DNA of 64,000 nt, from NCBI GenBank assembly GCA_964537975.1, contig CAZIDP010000017.1, positions 1-64,000 on the forward strand, written 5' to 3'. The notes beneath the pieces are model-generated. The model did no database searches and was not told the origin of the DNA. It saw nothing but the letters and a program-made list of their open reading frames with translations. The position numbers were made by a program, and so were the translations under genes. This stretch comes from SCBR16-9 sp964537975 (lineage in GTDB: Bacteria; Hydrogenedentota; Hydrogenedentia; Hydrogenedentales; SCBR16-9). Shown here one piece after another: positions 53,244 to 61,336 of this stretch (positions are counted from its first letter, which is position 1; every line of letters starts with the position of its first letter).

Positions 53244-53666
53244 TTGAAAGAGCTTCATGCAGACGAATTAAAAGAAATTGCAGAAGCACGTAAAACAGAA
53301 TCACTGCTGCTTTTTGACAATCATCTTTACAACGGATCATATTATTTGGGTGGATATTCGGCAGAATGTGCAATAAAAGTATTAATTGCTCTCAAAATGA
53401 AGGAATTCATATTTCCGGATAAAAACTTTGCTAATGCAGTCTGGACACATGATTTAAAGAAATTAATCGACAAGAGCGCTATTAGTAAAATTTTTAATAA
53501 TAAAGTAGAAAACGATCCCGAATTTTCAGCAAACTGGTCTAAGGTAAATCAATGGAATGAATCCAGTAGATATGAACAAATACCGGTAGAGAAAGCAAAT
53601 GATCTTATAAACGCTTTGTATGACGTTAACAAAGGAATTTACACATGGCTTCGCAACAATTGGTAG
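53244..53666 (+). CDS. HEPN domain protein
   Basis: A 140-residue all-helical protein. RKTESLLLFDNHLYNGSYYL followed by GGYSAECAIKVLIALKMKEF and WTHDLKKLIDKS is the pattern of the HEPN family whose core is Y-L-x-G-Y-x-x-E-C-x-x-K. HEPN proteins are often RNases in toxin-antitoxin or defence modules, but the catalytic R-x4-6-H motif is not obvious, so activity is uncertain. It starts at TTG 53244 with AAAGG 7 bases upstream. Its end overlaps the start of the next gene by 22 bases, so the two form a coupled pair. No MNT-type nucleotidyltransferase partner is present. Confidence 0.8.
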   Translation: MKELHADELKEIAEARKTESLLLFDNHLYNGSYYLGGYSAECAIKVLIALKMKEFIFPDKNFANAVWTHDLKKLIDKSAISKIFNNKVENDPEFSANWSKVNQWNESSRYEQIPVEKANDLINALYDVNKGIYTWLRNNW

Positions 53667-54313
53667 CAGAACGGCAAGAGTTCGGAAAGCAAATCCTCGA
53701 ACAATTAGACGATCAAGATTTCGATGTCTTATCTGCAATGTGGGTGTATAGCGAGGATTTTGAGGACTGGATGCTGATTCTAGCCACACAATCTGCCGCA
53801 ATTAACGGCACCAAGCATACTTTTATTGAGATGCTGAAAAATCTCCGATCAGATGATCTACGTAAAAAAATACAAACACAACACTATCGGTTTGCCATAT
53901 ATGATCCATGTGACACTTTATTTACAGTACTTATTCAGATGTTTGGACCTATTGGAAAAAAAGATGAAATTGGAGGAGTTTTCTCAAGCGGAAATATATT
54001 TAATGGTATGTTGCTCCCAACTGCATACATTTATAGGTTAATGGAGCCAGATCGTGACTTGATTGTAAAAGCTTTACTAGAAAAAATGGAAAACACAAAA
54101 GACCAATACGACAAGTTAAATGCCGTCGATGCGCTACTGGATCAATCAGTTTGGGAACAGCATAGAGATAATTTGGAGAAAGCTGGTAAATTATTTAATT
54201 ATGCAGAGCAGATAGTTCAAAAAGAAGGAATTGCATACCCGGCTCTTTCACGCAAGCTGGATAATTACCGCAAATCATTGGAACAGGCAACCAGCAAGCG
54301 CAACGCGAGTTAA
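53645..54313 (+). CDS. Unknown helical protein paired with HEPN gene
   Basis: A 222-residue soluble protein that I do not recognise. It is predicted mostly helical. The first half has FEDWMLILATQSAAINGTKH and YRFAIYDPCDTLFTVLIQMF; the second half has YDKLNAVDALLDQSVWEQHR and a basic tail. It overlaps the HEPN gene by 22 bases, with AAGGA inside the HEPN end serving as ribosome site, so the two are made together. A partner, antitoxin or effector role is suggested only by this coupling. The preceding and following genes are ordinary, so the pair could be an inserted module. Confidence 0.75.
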   Translation: MASQQLVAERQEFGKQILEQLDDQDFDVLSAMWVYSEDFEDWMLILATQSAAINGTKHTFIEMLKNLRSDDLRKKIQTQHYRFAIYDPCDTLFTVLIQMFGPIGKKDEIGGVFSSGNIFNGMLLPTAYIYRLMEPDRDLIVKALLEKMENTKDQYDKLNAVDALLDQSVWEQHRDNLEKAGKLFNYAEQIVQKEGIAYPALSRKLDNYRKSLEQATSKRNAS

Positions 54314-54333
54314 GAATTGATATACTAAAAATT

Positions 54334-55116
54334 ATGGCCATAGAAATTATAAAAGAACCGAAGGTTTCCAGGGAGTCGGCAGCGGGTAATACACACAACA
54401 AGGTGTATGCCTTGCTGAAGAACTCCACGAAATCCGGCAAGGTACTAGATATTCCCTGCGGCTCCGGCGCGTTTTTAAGACGCCTGCTGGATGGCGGCTA
54501 CGCGACGTATGGTGCAGATCTGGTGCAGCATGAAGCCCTCCCGGATGCCGCTGAATTCATGTCGGCAGACATGAACAGGACATTGCCTTATGAAGATGCC
54601 ACATTTGATGTAGTCGTTTCCATCGAAGGAATAGAGCACATCAAGCGCCCTTTTGATTTTATTTCAGAGTGTAATCGTATTTTGAAGCCGAACGGTATGC
54701 TGATTTTGACCACACCCAACATTTCTTCCTTGCGATCCCGGTGGCGCTGGTTCCTGACCGGTTTTCATAACAAAGGCAAGTTGCCATTGGACGATAACGA
54801 TCCACAGCCCCGGCACCATATCAATTTATTGTCATTCCCGCAACTTCGCTACATGTTGCATACCTCTGGATTTCAAATTACGGCCATACACAGCAACCGA
54901 ATCAAACTTGCCTCGTTACTCTATTTACCGTGTTGGCCGGTTAGCCGCCTGATCACTTCGCTGGTATGCAAAAAGGGAGCAAAGAACGGGACACAAGACA
55001 CTCTCTTCCGCCACATCACACGGCAACTCTACTCCTTTGATGTTGCATTTGGGGAAAGCCTGATTCTTGTCGCACATAACACAAGACAGCAGAGTGTACC
55101 ACCTGTGTCAGACTGA
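54334..55116 (+). CDS. Class I SAM-dependent methyltransferase
   Basis: A 260-residue methyltransferase. Motif I is KVLDIPCGSGAFLRRLLDGG at about residue 36, followed by TYGADLVQHEALP and the D-x-N of ADMNRTLPYEDATFDVVVSI. EGIEHIKRPFDFISECNRIL and PNGMLILTTPNISSLRSRWR are typical Methyltransf_11/23 blocks. The C-terminus has a short hydrophobic stretch (SLLYLPCWPVSRLITSLV) that could touch the membrane. Such proteins often sit in lipopolysaccharide or lipid pathways, but the substrate is unknown. It begins 20 bases after the HEPN pair and is convergent with the hydrolase at 55127. Confidence 0.87.
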   Translation: MAIEIIKEPKVSRESAAGNTHNKVYALLKNSTKSGKVLDIPCGSGAFLRRLLDGGYATYGADLVQHEALPDAAEFMSADMNRTLPYEDATFDVVVSIEGIEHIKRPFDFISECNRILKPNGMLILTTPNISSLRSRWRWFLTGFHNKGKLPLDDNDPQPRHHINLLSFPQLRYMLHTSGFQITAIHSNRIKLASLLYLPCWPVSRLITSLVCKKGAKNGTQDTLFRHITRQLYSFDVAFGESLILVAHNTRQQSVPPVSD

Positions 55117-55126
55117 TAGAATCAGA

Positions 55127-55969
55127 TCAATTGCTGTTATTCAAATGCGCATGAAAAAACGCGGACAGCACGGTAGCATACTTTTCGGGTTGTTCAAAAT
55201 GTATGTTGTGACTACAGTCTTGTAATATTTCAAGTGCGGCCTGAGGCATTTGGTTTGCCATTTTTTCTCCCAGGAGACAGAACTTGTGGTCTTCCGCACC
55301 TGCCAGCAGCAAGGCAGGTACATGTACTTCAGCGAGTGTTTCCCAAATACTGGGCTGGGCACCTGTACCCATGTCGATTAATGAGACCGCAAGGCCCTTG
55401 GGGTTGTTTTTCAACCGTCGAGTAACCAATGTTTTTAACAGTTCCGGGTGCTGTTGCAAGGTGCAAAAAATCTGTTGGTTATACCAGTTATTCAAAAAGG
55501 CATGAAAGGATTCGCCATCGTTCTCCAACTGTAGTAAATCTCGTGCCAATAATGCGTCATGTTTGCTGCGATGTATGCGTTCTTCTTGCGTTTGTAGTCC
55601 GGGCGAAGCCGATTCCAATACCAGGCATTGAAAGCGTTCTGGATACTTAGTTGCAAGGTAAAGTGCCAGACGCCCCCCCATCGAGTAGCCTGACAATGCG
55701 CACGCATGAACATTAAGGTTGTCCAGATCTTCCAGTAACAACGTAGCAGTTTTTTCCATAGCACAGGTGGCACCATCCAGCATTGCGGTCTGGCCATGTC
55801 CTGGTAAATCAGGGCAATAACACCTGCAGGGAGGTTGCAACAGCGATGCGACATGCTCCCAGTCTGCCCCCGATCCCAAAAAACCATGCAACATCAACAA
55901 CAACGGCGCATCTGTCGTATCAGCACCAAATTCGTGCCAGTAAAAGTTCAACCTCACATCCTTCTTCAC
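55127..55969 (-). CDS. Alpha/beta hydrolase, MenH-like
   Basis: A 280-residue alpha/beta hydrolase. LLMLHGFLGSGADWEHVASL forms the oxyanion region, YCPDLPGHGQT follows, and the nucleophile Ser is in ALSGYSMGGRLALYLATKYP at about residue 96. The Asp region is LLLAGAEDHKFC and the His is in CSHNIHFEQPEKY. The S-G-Y-S-M-G-G-R motif is characteristic of MenH, which makes the SHCHC intermediate of menaquinone synthesis. No other men genes are nearby, so the assignment rests on this motif. The start is GTG 55969 with a weak ribosome site. Confidence 0.75.
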   Translation of the reverse strand: MKKDVRLNFYWHEFGADTTDAPLLLMLHGFLGSGADWEHVASLLQPPCRCYCPDLPGHGQTAMLDGATCAMEKTATLLLEDLDNLNVHACALSGYSMGGRLALYLATKYPERFQCLVLESASPGLQTQEERIHRSKHDALLARDLLQLENDGESFHAFLNNWYNQQIFCTLQQHPELLKTLVTRRLKNNPKGLAVSLIDMGTGAQPSIWETLAEVHVPALLLAGAEDHKFCLLGEKMANQMPQAALEILQDCSHNIHFEQPEKYATVLSAFFHAHLNNSN

Positions 55970-55999
55970 TTGTATACATCAAAAATAATGCGTCAAAAT

Positions 56000-57046
56000 T
56001 TATTGAGCCAGTACTGTATTTCGCACATTGACAACCGCCTGATTGAATGCGTCAGGTTCACCCAGGAATGGTGAATGCGCGGACTGTTCGAACCACACCA
56101 GGTGCTTGCCAGCAGGCGTCTCCAGTTGATCATGAAATGCTTCAACCAATACCCATGGCGTGTTGTAGTCTTTTCGGCCACAAAAGAAAAACACCGGAAC
56201 ATCCAATTGTGCAATCCTGTCATAGGCATTGAAAGGTGGAGACTCGTCCCACATGGGGCCACTGCCGCGGTTCGTGCCCCGCAACCACCGGATGTAATCA
56301 CGTGGCGTATATTCAGGCGCCTGAAAAGCAATCCAGGCAAGTCGCGGCATGGCAATGTCCATACTCCCGCCAAAACTATCCACCAACCTCATCAGGCTAA
56401 TATAACGGTCGCGTTCAGGGAACGGTGGCGGGCCCAGCCGCTCCAGTCTGCGCTGATCTCTTTGTGTCCCATGTAACGCAATCTGTTCCTGCACCCAGGC
56501 ATACGCAACCTCTGCTGTCATGGCATCATTGATAACCTGGCTCACACTGATAAACGCGTGGTAATCATCTGGCCACTGGTGTGCCACCTGTATACCCAAT
56601 TCAGAACCCCAGGAATGCCCCAGCAGAAATATTTTGTCCTGCGCGAAGCGGGCTTTCAGCCATTGTGTCAATTCATGGGTGTCCGACATGAATTGTTCTG
56701 TGCTCATGGTGCTTTCATCAAAGTCCCTCGGGTTTGACTTACCAGCACCACGTTGGTCCCAATGCACTACGACGAAGTCCTTTTCCAATACACTGTTGAA
56801 GTAGCGCGCAATGGGCATCTGCGCCGAACCAGGACCGCCATGTAACCACAGCAGTACCGGATTGTGTTTGTCTTCACCACGAATCAACACCCATTGTTCC
56901 AGATTGCCAATAACTACCGATTCCAGCGTTGCCACAGAATCAGGCGTTGCAATCTGCGGTGTACTACCACAACACCCTGCCAAGGACAAGATACACACAA
57001 TCAGCCATCTACCGATTCTGGATAGTTCAACATTAAATGTGATCAT
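56000..57046 (-). CDS. Lipoprotein alpha/beta hydrolase, proline-iminopeptidase-like
   Basis: A 348-residue alpha/beta hydrolase of peptidase family S33 type. A lipobox (SLAGC, Cys25) anchors it to a membrane. LLWLHGGPGSAQMPIARYF and VVHWDQRGAGKSNPRDFDES are S33 signatures, and the nucleophile lies in IFLLGHSWGSELGIQVAHQW. FFFCGRKDYNTPWVL provides the Asp region and FEQSAHSPFLGEPD the His. Family members cut N-terminal proline from peptides, though many relatives act on other substrates. GGGGA precedes the ATG. It lies 31 bases upstream of the MenH-like gene on the same strand. Confidence 0.88.
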   Translation of the reverse strand: MITFNVELSRIGRWLIVCILSLAGCCGSTPQIATPDSVATLESVVIGNLEQWVLIRGEDKHNPVLLWLHGGPGSAQMPIARYFNSVLEKDFVVVHWDQRGAGKSNPRDFDESTMSTEQFMSDTHELTQWLKARFAQDKIFLLGHSWGSELGIQVAHQWPDDYHAFISVSQVINDAMTAEVAYAWVQEQIALHGTQRDQRRLERLGPPPFPERDRYISLMRLVDSFGGSMDIAMPRLAWIAFQAPEYTPRDYIRWLRGTNRGSGPMWDESPPFNAYDRIAQLDVPVFFFCGRKDYNTPWVLVEAFHDQLETPAGKHLVWFEQSAHSPFLGEPDAFNQAVVNVRNTVLAQ

Positions 57047-57146
57047 TCTGAAGGAATCCCCAAGAATATAGTTCTGTCTCCTATACTACGCACCTCATTT
57101 AACTAAGACTGGCAAATAAAACAGCCTGCGATTGCAACATGCAAAC

Positions 57147-58991
57147 CTATTCCGCGACATACCGGTAATTAAACCTGGCTTGCGGCGCAACATCACCACT
57201 GAGGTAGAAGTCGAGGATGTCGCCCGGTGTTTGCAAATTATCTGCCCACTTAAAATCAAGTGTTAACGGTGTATCGTTGCCAGTCAGACCAAGTGCATCA
57301 CGGGGAATTGCCAGATGCATGCGGTTTCCTTCTACACGCATCGGAAGACGAACGGTTCTTTCCCAATCCCATACGTCAGACGCAGTATTTGCTTTGTGGT
57401 GTGCCAGCCAGGTGTTGTTTTCGTCTTCAACAAACAGGTTTACAACATGGTTGTAGCCTTGCCAGCCTGTTTCCGGCTTGCCATCGGTATTAAGCAACAG
57501 TAGCATCCAGTGCGGGTCTTGCCAGGAAGTTATGGCTTCATTGGTCTCAGCATAGAAATACACATTGTCCGCATCACGGGCAACTTTCATCAATCGGAAA
57601 TCGTTGCGTCCGGTCTGATTGGTGTAATGGAGCCGGGCAACACCGGGATAATCCCGGGGCAAAGTTTCATGAACAGGATCGGTGAAATCTGGTGAGACAT
57701 CGGCCCACTGCTCGAATCCCCCCGAAATGTCAATAGTTTTTTCTCCAGAACTCCGTGGTAATGGGGGTACCCCTTTATAACGACGGACATTGTGTACGAG
57801 TTGGTAGTAATAGTTGTCCTGGTGTGCAGCCTTGGCCATCTCGATGTCTCGACTGTTTTCCTGATCGAACTGATCAACAAACATGACTGGCTCCACGTTG
57901 CTCCTGAAGCGCCCGGCTATCCACTCATTCCAGCCTGTGACCATGACAAATGGTGGGTCCAGCTCCAGCGCACGTTCCCATTGTTCCTGCATATTCAGCC
58001 CCAAGTTGACCGCTTCCGGACGGGGGTCCTTATCTCCAGCATGAAAACTACGACCACGTGCATCGCCTTTACTCATACTAGTTACTTTGCCATCTTCACG
58101 ACGCAGGTTTTGCGCCACGGAGACATTGACTTGTTCGGGTACATCCGGATCATCGGTGTACCCGTATACTTGCGGATAAGTTGCTTCCCAGTGCCAGGCA
58201 TACGACGTATTGATCATTTCAAATGGCCAATGTGCTTTACGCAAGGTAAAAAAGTCCCGGAGCTCATCATCAGCTTCAGCAGGATCGCAAATCATCAGGG
58301 GTTTGCCTTCCCAATGAAACCACAAGGCTTCGTATAATCCGGGTTTGTACAGGTCTTCGTACAACTCACGGGCGGTTTCACCAGCACGTGTATTAACCAT
58401 AAATGAAATCTGCGGGGTACGTCCTCCCTCATTTCGGATTTCCGTAAAAACTTCGCAAAGCTGCATGTAAACATCTTTATAGGTGACACGATTCGTGGTG
58501 TCGAATATCAGGGTATCAATGCCCGCCGCAGCCAGCAGATGTGCATGCCGACGTAATACCCAAGGGTCTGCATTGCGATAATAACCGTAGAGAGGTTCTC
58601 CCCAGAAATGCATCGCACCTTGGGGTCCCCACAATGGCGAATCCGGTTTCTGTAAAGCATCCGGGTCATTGGCCATTATGTGACTGACATCATAGGGGCC
58701 ATCATCTGTTGCATCATGGTAGCCATTCCACAAGAAATAAAAAATACCGACATAACGGTTCTCGCGAGGTGCCGGCGCTTCTCCTTCCAGCGTCAGAACA
58801 CGCCCCAGACCATCAACTGCCGGCCAGGGCGTACCGGGATTCCTTGTATCTAAATGCATTGATCCGCCTCCATTGGTTTCTGGTGAATTATTCTGTCCTG
58901 CACTGTGTTCCATATAAAAAAATGGTGTCATGAGCATGATTATCGGTAATACGTACCATACCGCGACATGCTTATTGCATACTGGTTTCAT
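57147..58991 (-). CDS. Secreted GH99/GH71-like protein with C-terminal beta-sandwich
   Basis: A 614-residue exported protein. The N-terminus (AVWYVLPIIMLMTPFFYMEH) is a signal peptide or anchor. Residues about 75-420 resemble the GH99/GH71-type barrel: YVGIFYFLWNGYHD, HLLAAAGIDTLIFDTTN, WFHWEGKPLMICDP and FVMVTGWNEWIAGRF. W-N-E-W is typical of these barrels. Residues about 450-610 look like a CBM9/DOMON beta-sandwich (NVYFYAETNEAITSWQDPHW, MHLAIPRDALGLTGNDTPLT). GGAGA precedes the ATG. It is probably an extracellular polysaccharide-active protein; the substrate is unknown and catalytic residues are not assigned. Confidence 0.75.
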   Translation of the reverse strand: MKPVCNKHVAVWYVLPIIMLMTPFFYMEHSAGQNNSPETNGGGSMHLDTRNPGTPWPAVDGLGRVLTLEGEAPAPRENRYVGIFYFLWNGYHDATDDGPYDVSHIMANDPDALQKPDSPLWGPQGAMHFWGEPLYGYYRNADPWVLRRHAHLLAAAGIDTLIFDTTNRVTYKDVYMQLCEVFTEIRNEGGRTPQISFMVNTRAGETARELYEDLYKPGLYEALWFHWEGKPLMICDPAEADDELRDFFTLRKAHWPFEMINTSYAWHWEATYPQVYGYTDDPDVPEQVNVSVAQNLRREDGKVTSMSKGDARGRSFHAGDKDPRPEAVNLGLNMQEQWERALELDPPFVMVTGWNEWIAGRFRSNVEPVMFVDQFDQENSRDIEMAKAAHQDNYYYQLVHNVRRYKGVPPLPRSSGEKTIDISGGFEQWADVSPDFTDPVHETLPRDYPGVARLHYTNQTGRNDFRLMKVARDADNVYFYAETNEAITSWQDPHWMLLLLNTDGKPETGWQGYNHVVNLFVEDENNTWLAHHKANTASDVWDWERTVRLPMRVEGNRMHLAIPRDALGLTGNDTPLTLDFKWADNLQTPGDILDFYLSGDVAPQARFNYRYVAE

Positions 58992-59325
58992 TTTTATCTG
59001 GTCTCCATGATTGGGGCTATCAAGTTGAACAACAAATAAAAAGTATGCACCTTGATATAATTCAATTACAACCCATAATTCACGATGTGTTCAATGCTTC
59101 AAGAATGGTTGACATATCTATGAATTTGCATTATCATGTCTAAATTGGTCGGGTTATGAATTATAATCGGGAATGACATGTAACCAAACAGTGTTTACAT
59201 ATAGTCTACAAGAATATACATAAACCTGATATTCGATGTCAGGTTTAAATTAAGGTATTGTATAGTGTGTACAATGTGTACAAAATTGGACATTTAACAT
59301 GTGCCAGAAGACAAGGAGATTCTCT
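58992..59325. other. Intergenic between divergent genes
   Basis: About 330 A+T-rich bases between the leftward secreted protein and the rightward Cys-rich protein. Both promoters should be here, but I see no clear boxes, hairpin or gene. Confidence 0.55.
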
Positions 59326-59997
59326 ATGAGTGAACACCATGAAGTCGAGACCCCCGTTGAAGACAAGAGCAAAAACCGTTCCGCTATTTTGAAATGGGGT
59401 GTATTCACCCTCGCAGTTGCCCTTGTTGCTGGCCTCGCAACCAGCAATGTACTTGCTGACAAGACTGATGCCGACAACCGGGCATGTAGTTCTTCAGCCA
59501 AGGCTGCTTCCTCCGAAGGAGAAAGCGCGGGCACTGGATGTGGTTTGATGTCCTTATTTGCCAAAAACAATGGATCCTGTGCCACAGTGCCGGATGCTTT
59601 AGCCAAGGCCGCCTCTTCTGAAGAAGAAGCCACTAGCTGTGGCGACAAGAAAGGCTGCGGCGAAAAGGCCAAGGCTGCCTCTTCTGAAGAAGAAGCCGCT
59701 AGCTGTGGTGACAAGAAAGGCTGCGGCGAAAAAGCCAAGGCCGCCTCTTCTGAAGAAGAAGCCGCTAGCTGTGGTGACAAGAAGGACTGCGGCGAAAAAG
59801 CCAAGGCTGCCTCTTCTGAAGAAGAAGCCGCTAGCTGTGGTGACAAGAAAGGCTGCGGCGAAAAAGCCAAGGCCGCCTCTTCTGAAGAAGAAGCCGCTAG
59901 CTGTGGTGACAAGAAGGACTGCGGTGAAAAAGCCAAAGCCGCCTCTTCTGAAGAAGAATCTGGTAGCTGTGGCGATAAAGGTAAAGGCTGTTCCTGA
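59326..59997 (+). CDS. Exported Cys-rich tandem-repeat protein of unknown function
   Basis: A 223-residue protein. Residues 1-23 are charged, and 24-44 form a hydrophobic segment (WGVFTLAVALVAGLATSNVL) with a possible cleavage site after Ala44. Residues 93-202 are five perfect-length repeats of 22 residues (consensus AKAASSEEEAASCGDKKGCGEK) and a sixth partial copy runs to the end. Each repeat has two Cys, five residues apart. Acidic, basic and Cys blocks alternate, suggesting metal binding or disulfide cross-linking. It recalls Cys-rich bufferin-type peptides, but no maturation enzyme is nearby. AAGGAG precedes ATG 59326. A terminator follows. Confidence 0.85.
   Translation: MSEHHEVETPVEDKSKNRSAILKWGVFTLAVALVAGLATSNVLADKTDADNRACSSSAKAASSEGESAGTGCGLMSLFAKNNGSCATVPDALAKAASSEEEATSCGDKKGCGEKAKAASSEEEAASCGDKKGCGEKAKAASSEEEAASCGDKKDCGEKAKAASSEEEAASCGDKKGCGEKAKAASSEEEAASCGDKKDCGEKAKAASSEEESGSCGDKGKGCS
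59602..59994 (+). repeat. 66-bp in-frame tandem repeats
   Basis: Five complete 66-bp units (59602-59931) and a partial sixth. Units 2-3 and 4-5 form near-identical 132-bp pairs, with the codons giving K-K-G-C then K-K-D-C, so the last expansion duplicated a two-unit block. Confidence 0.95.
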
Positions 59998-60049
59998 GTT
60001 CATGCAGTAAATTTGCAGTAAAAAATAAATAGCATAAATAGTGTTTGCT

Positions 60050-60088
60050 AAGCGATTGACCATCATATTGGTTAGTCGCTTTTTCTTT
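60050..60088 (+). terminator. Rho-independent terminator of the Cys-rich gene
   Basis: AAGCGATTGACCA and TGGTTAGTCGCTT form a 13-bp stem with G-U pairs, followed by TTTCTTTC. Confidence 0.85.
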
Positions 60089-60220
60089 CATAATTGCTGA
60101 TGTGTAATTACGGTGTCATTTCGTTGCATCTTAACCGGCTGAAAGTGCTATTATTTCTAATATCAGGTGTTTGTAGTTTGATATCACCTGTAAAAAAATA
60201 CATTACTGAGGAGACTTTCA

Positions 60221-61327
60221 TTGCCGGTTGAACCAATACTTTGGCGTGATTCGCGGCTATTTATTTTGGATCAGACACTATTGCCGGGTAAGCAATGTGT
60301 TATACCGTTGGATACGGTAGAAGCAGTGTTTGAAGCAATACAATCGTTACGCGTACGTGGAGCACCAGCGATTGGCATTACCGCGGCATATGGGGTGTTG
60401 GTTGGCTTGAATGAATCAAGCGTGACAAACGTTTCTGATGCATTAACGATTGTTGAAATGACGACAACTTTACTGGCAACATCACGCCCGACGGCAGTTA
60501 ATTTGTTTTGGGCGCTTGATCGAATGCGGCGGATAGCGCAAAGTGTGGTTGCGCATAGTGCGGTTGCGCATGGAAACGGAGCGCAACGTGACGGAGCACA
60601 AAGTGCATTAATTGATTTTCTGGGCGCTTTGGAAACGGAAGCCCGCGCAATACATAATGAAGATCTTCGTCTTTGCAGGGCCATAGGCGATGCAGGTGTT
60701 TCCCTAATCAATGATGGGGCTGGTATACTGACGCATTGCAATGCTGGCGGCTTGGCCACATCGGGGTATGGTACGGCACTTGCCGTCATGTTTCGAGCGC
60801 ATGAGATGGGACGCAGGTTTCATGTTTATGCGGATGAAACACGACCTTTGTTGCAGGGAGCCCGTTTGACTGCATGGGAACTGCATCATGAAGGTATACC
60901 GGTCACGGTGATTTGTGACAATATGGCGGCCAAGTTGATGCGAGACCAGCAGGTGCAACTGGTTATAGTGGGTGCAGACCGTATTACGATGAATGGCGAT
61001 GTCGCCAATAAGATAGGTACTTATGGGCTGGCAGTGTTGGCACAGGCGCACGATATTCCCTTTTATGTTGCTGCGCCGTATTCAACATTTGACCCTGATA
61101 TTATGCTTGGCTCGGAGATAACCATAGAAGAGCGACCAGCGACCGAGATTTCCGAATGGAACGGTGCTCGCACAGTTCCAGAAGGGGTAACTGTTTATAA
61201 TCCGGCATTTGATGTTACACCAGCATCATACATAACGGGTTTTATTACTGAAAAAGGTATTCTGAACCCGCCATACGCCATTACCATAAGGTCGTTACTT
61301 GCGGATGGGAGTTTAGCCAAAGAATGA
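60221..61327 (+). CDS. mtnA: Methylthioribose-1-phosphate isomerase
   Basis: Isomerises methylthioribose-1-phosphate to methylthioribulose-1-phosphate in methionine salvage. The 368 residues carry the family blocks: LRVRGAPAIGITAAYGVLVG, TSRPTAVNLFWALDRM, the catalytic Cys in GAGILTHCNAGGLATSGYGT, and the catalytic Asp in LVIVGADRITMNGDVANKIG with T-Y-G. Between about residues 105 and 130 there is a repetitive stretch (AQSVVAHSAVAHGNGAQRDG) encoded by a 15-bp tandem repeat. The start is TTG 60221, with GAGGAG just upstream. The fapA-like and cmk genes follow in the same direction. Confidence 0.95.
   Translation: MPVEPILWRDSRLFILDQTLLPGKQCVIPLDTVEAVFEAIQSLRVRGAPAIGITAAYGVLVGLNESSVTNVSDALTIVEMTTTLLATSRPTAVNLFWALDRMRRIAQSVVAHSAVAHGNGAQRDGAQSALIDFLGALETEARAIHNEDLRLCRAIGDAGVSLINDGAGILTHCNAGGLATSGYGTALAVMFRAHEMGRRFHVYADETRPLLQGARLTAWELHHEGIPVTVICDNMAAKLMRDQQVQLVIVGADRITMNGDVANKIGTYGLAVLAQAHDIPFYVAAPYSTFDPDIMLGSEITIEERPATEISEWNGARTVPEGVTVYNPAFDVTPASYITGFITEKGILNPPYAITIRSLLADGSLAKE
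60535..60609 (+). repeat. 15-bp minisatellite inside mtnA
   Basis: Five consecutive 15-base units, from AGCGCAAAGTGTGGT to AGCACAAAGTGCATT, with TGCGCATAGTGCGGT and AGCGCAACGTGACGG between. Each encodes a pentapeptide of the A-[QH]-x-x-x type, so the reading frame is kept. Confidence 0.85.
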
Positions 61328-61336
61328 CTTCATGCC

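Noticed and set aside
59602..59994. Tandem repeats as a CRISPR array
   Set aside because: Units are contiguous without unique spacers and keep a coding frame with export segment and ribosome site.
59250..60066. Long minus-strand frames opposite the Cys-rich repeat gene
   Set aside because: They are open only because the 66-bp repeats lack stops in those frames; the composition is repetitive and there is no ribosome site or known domain.
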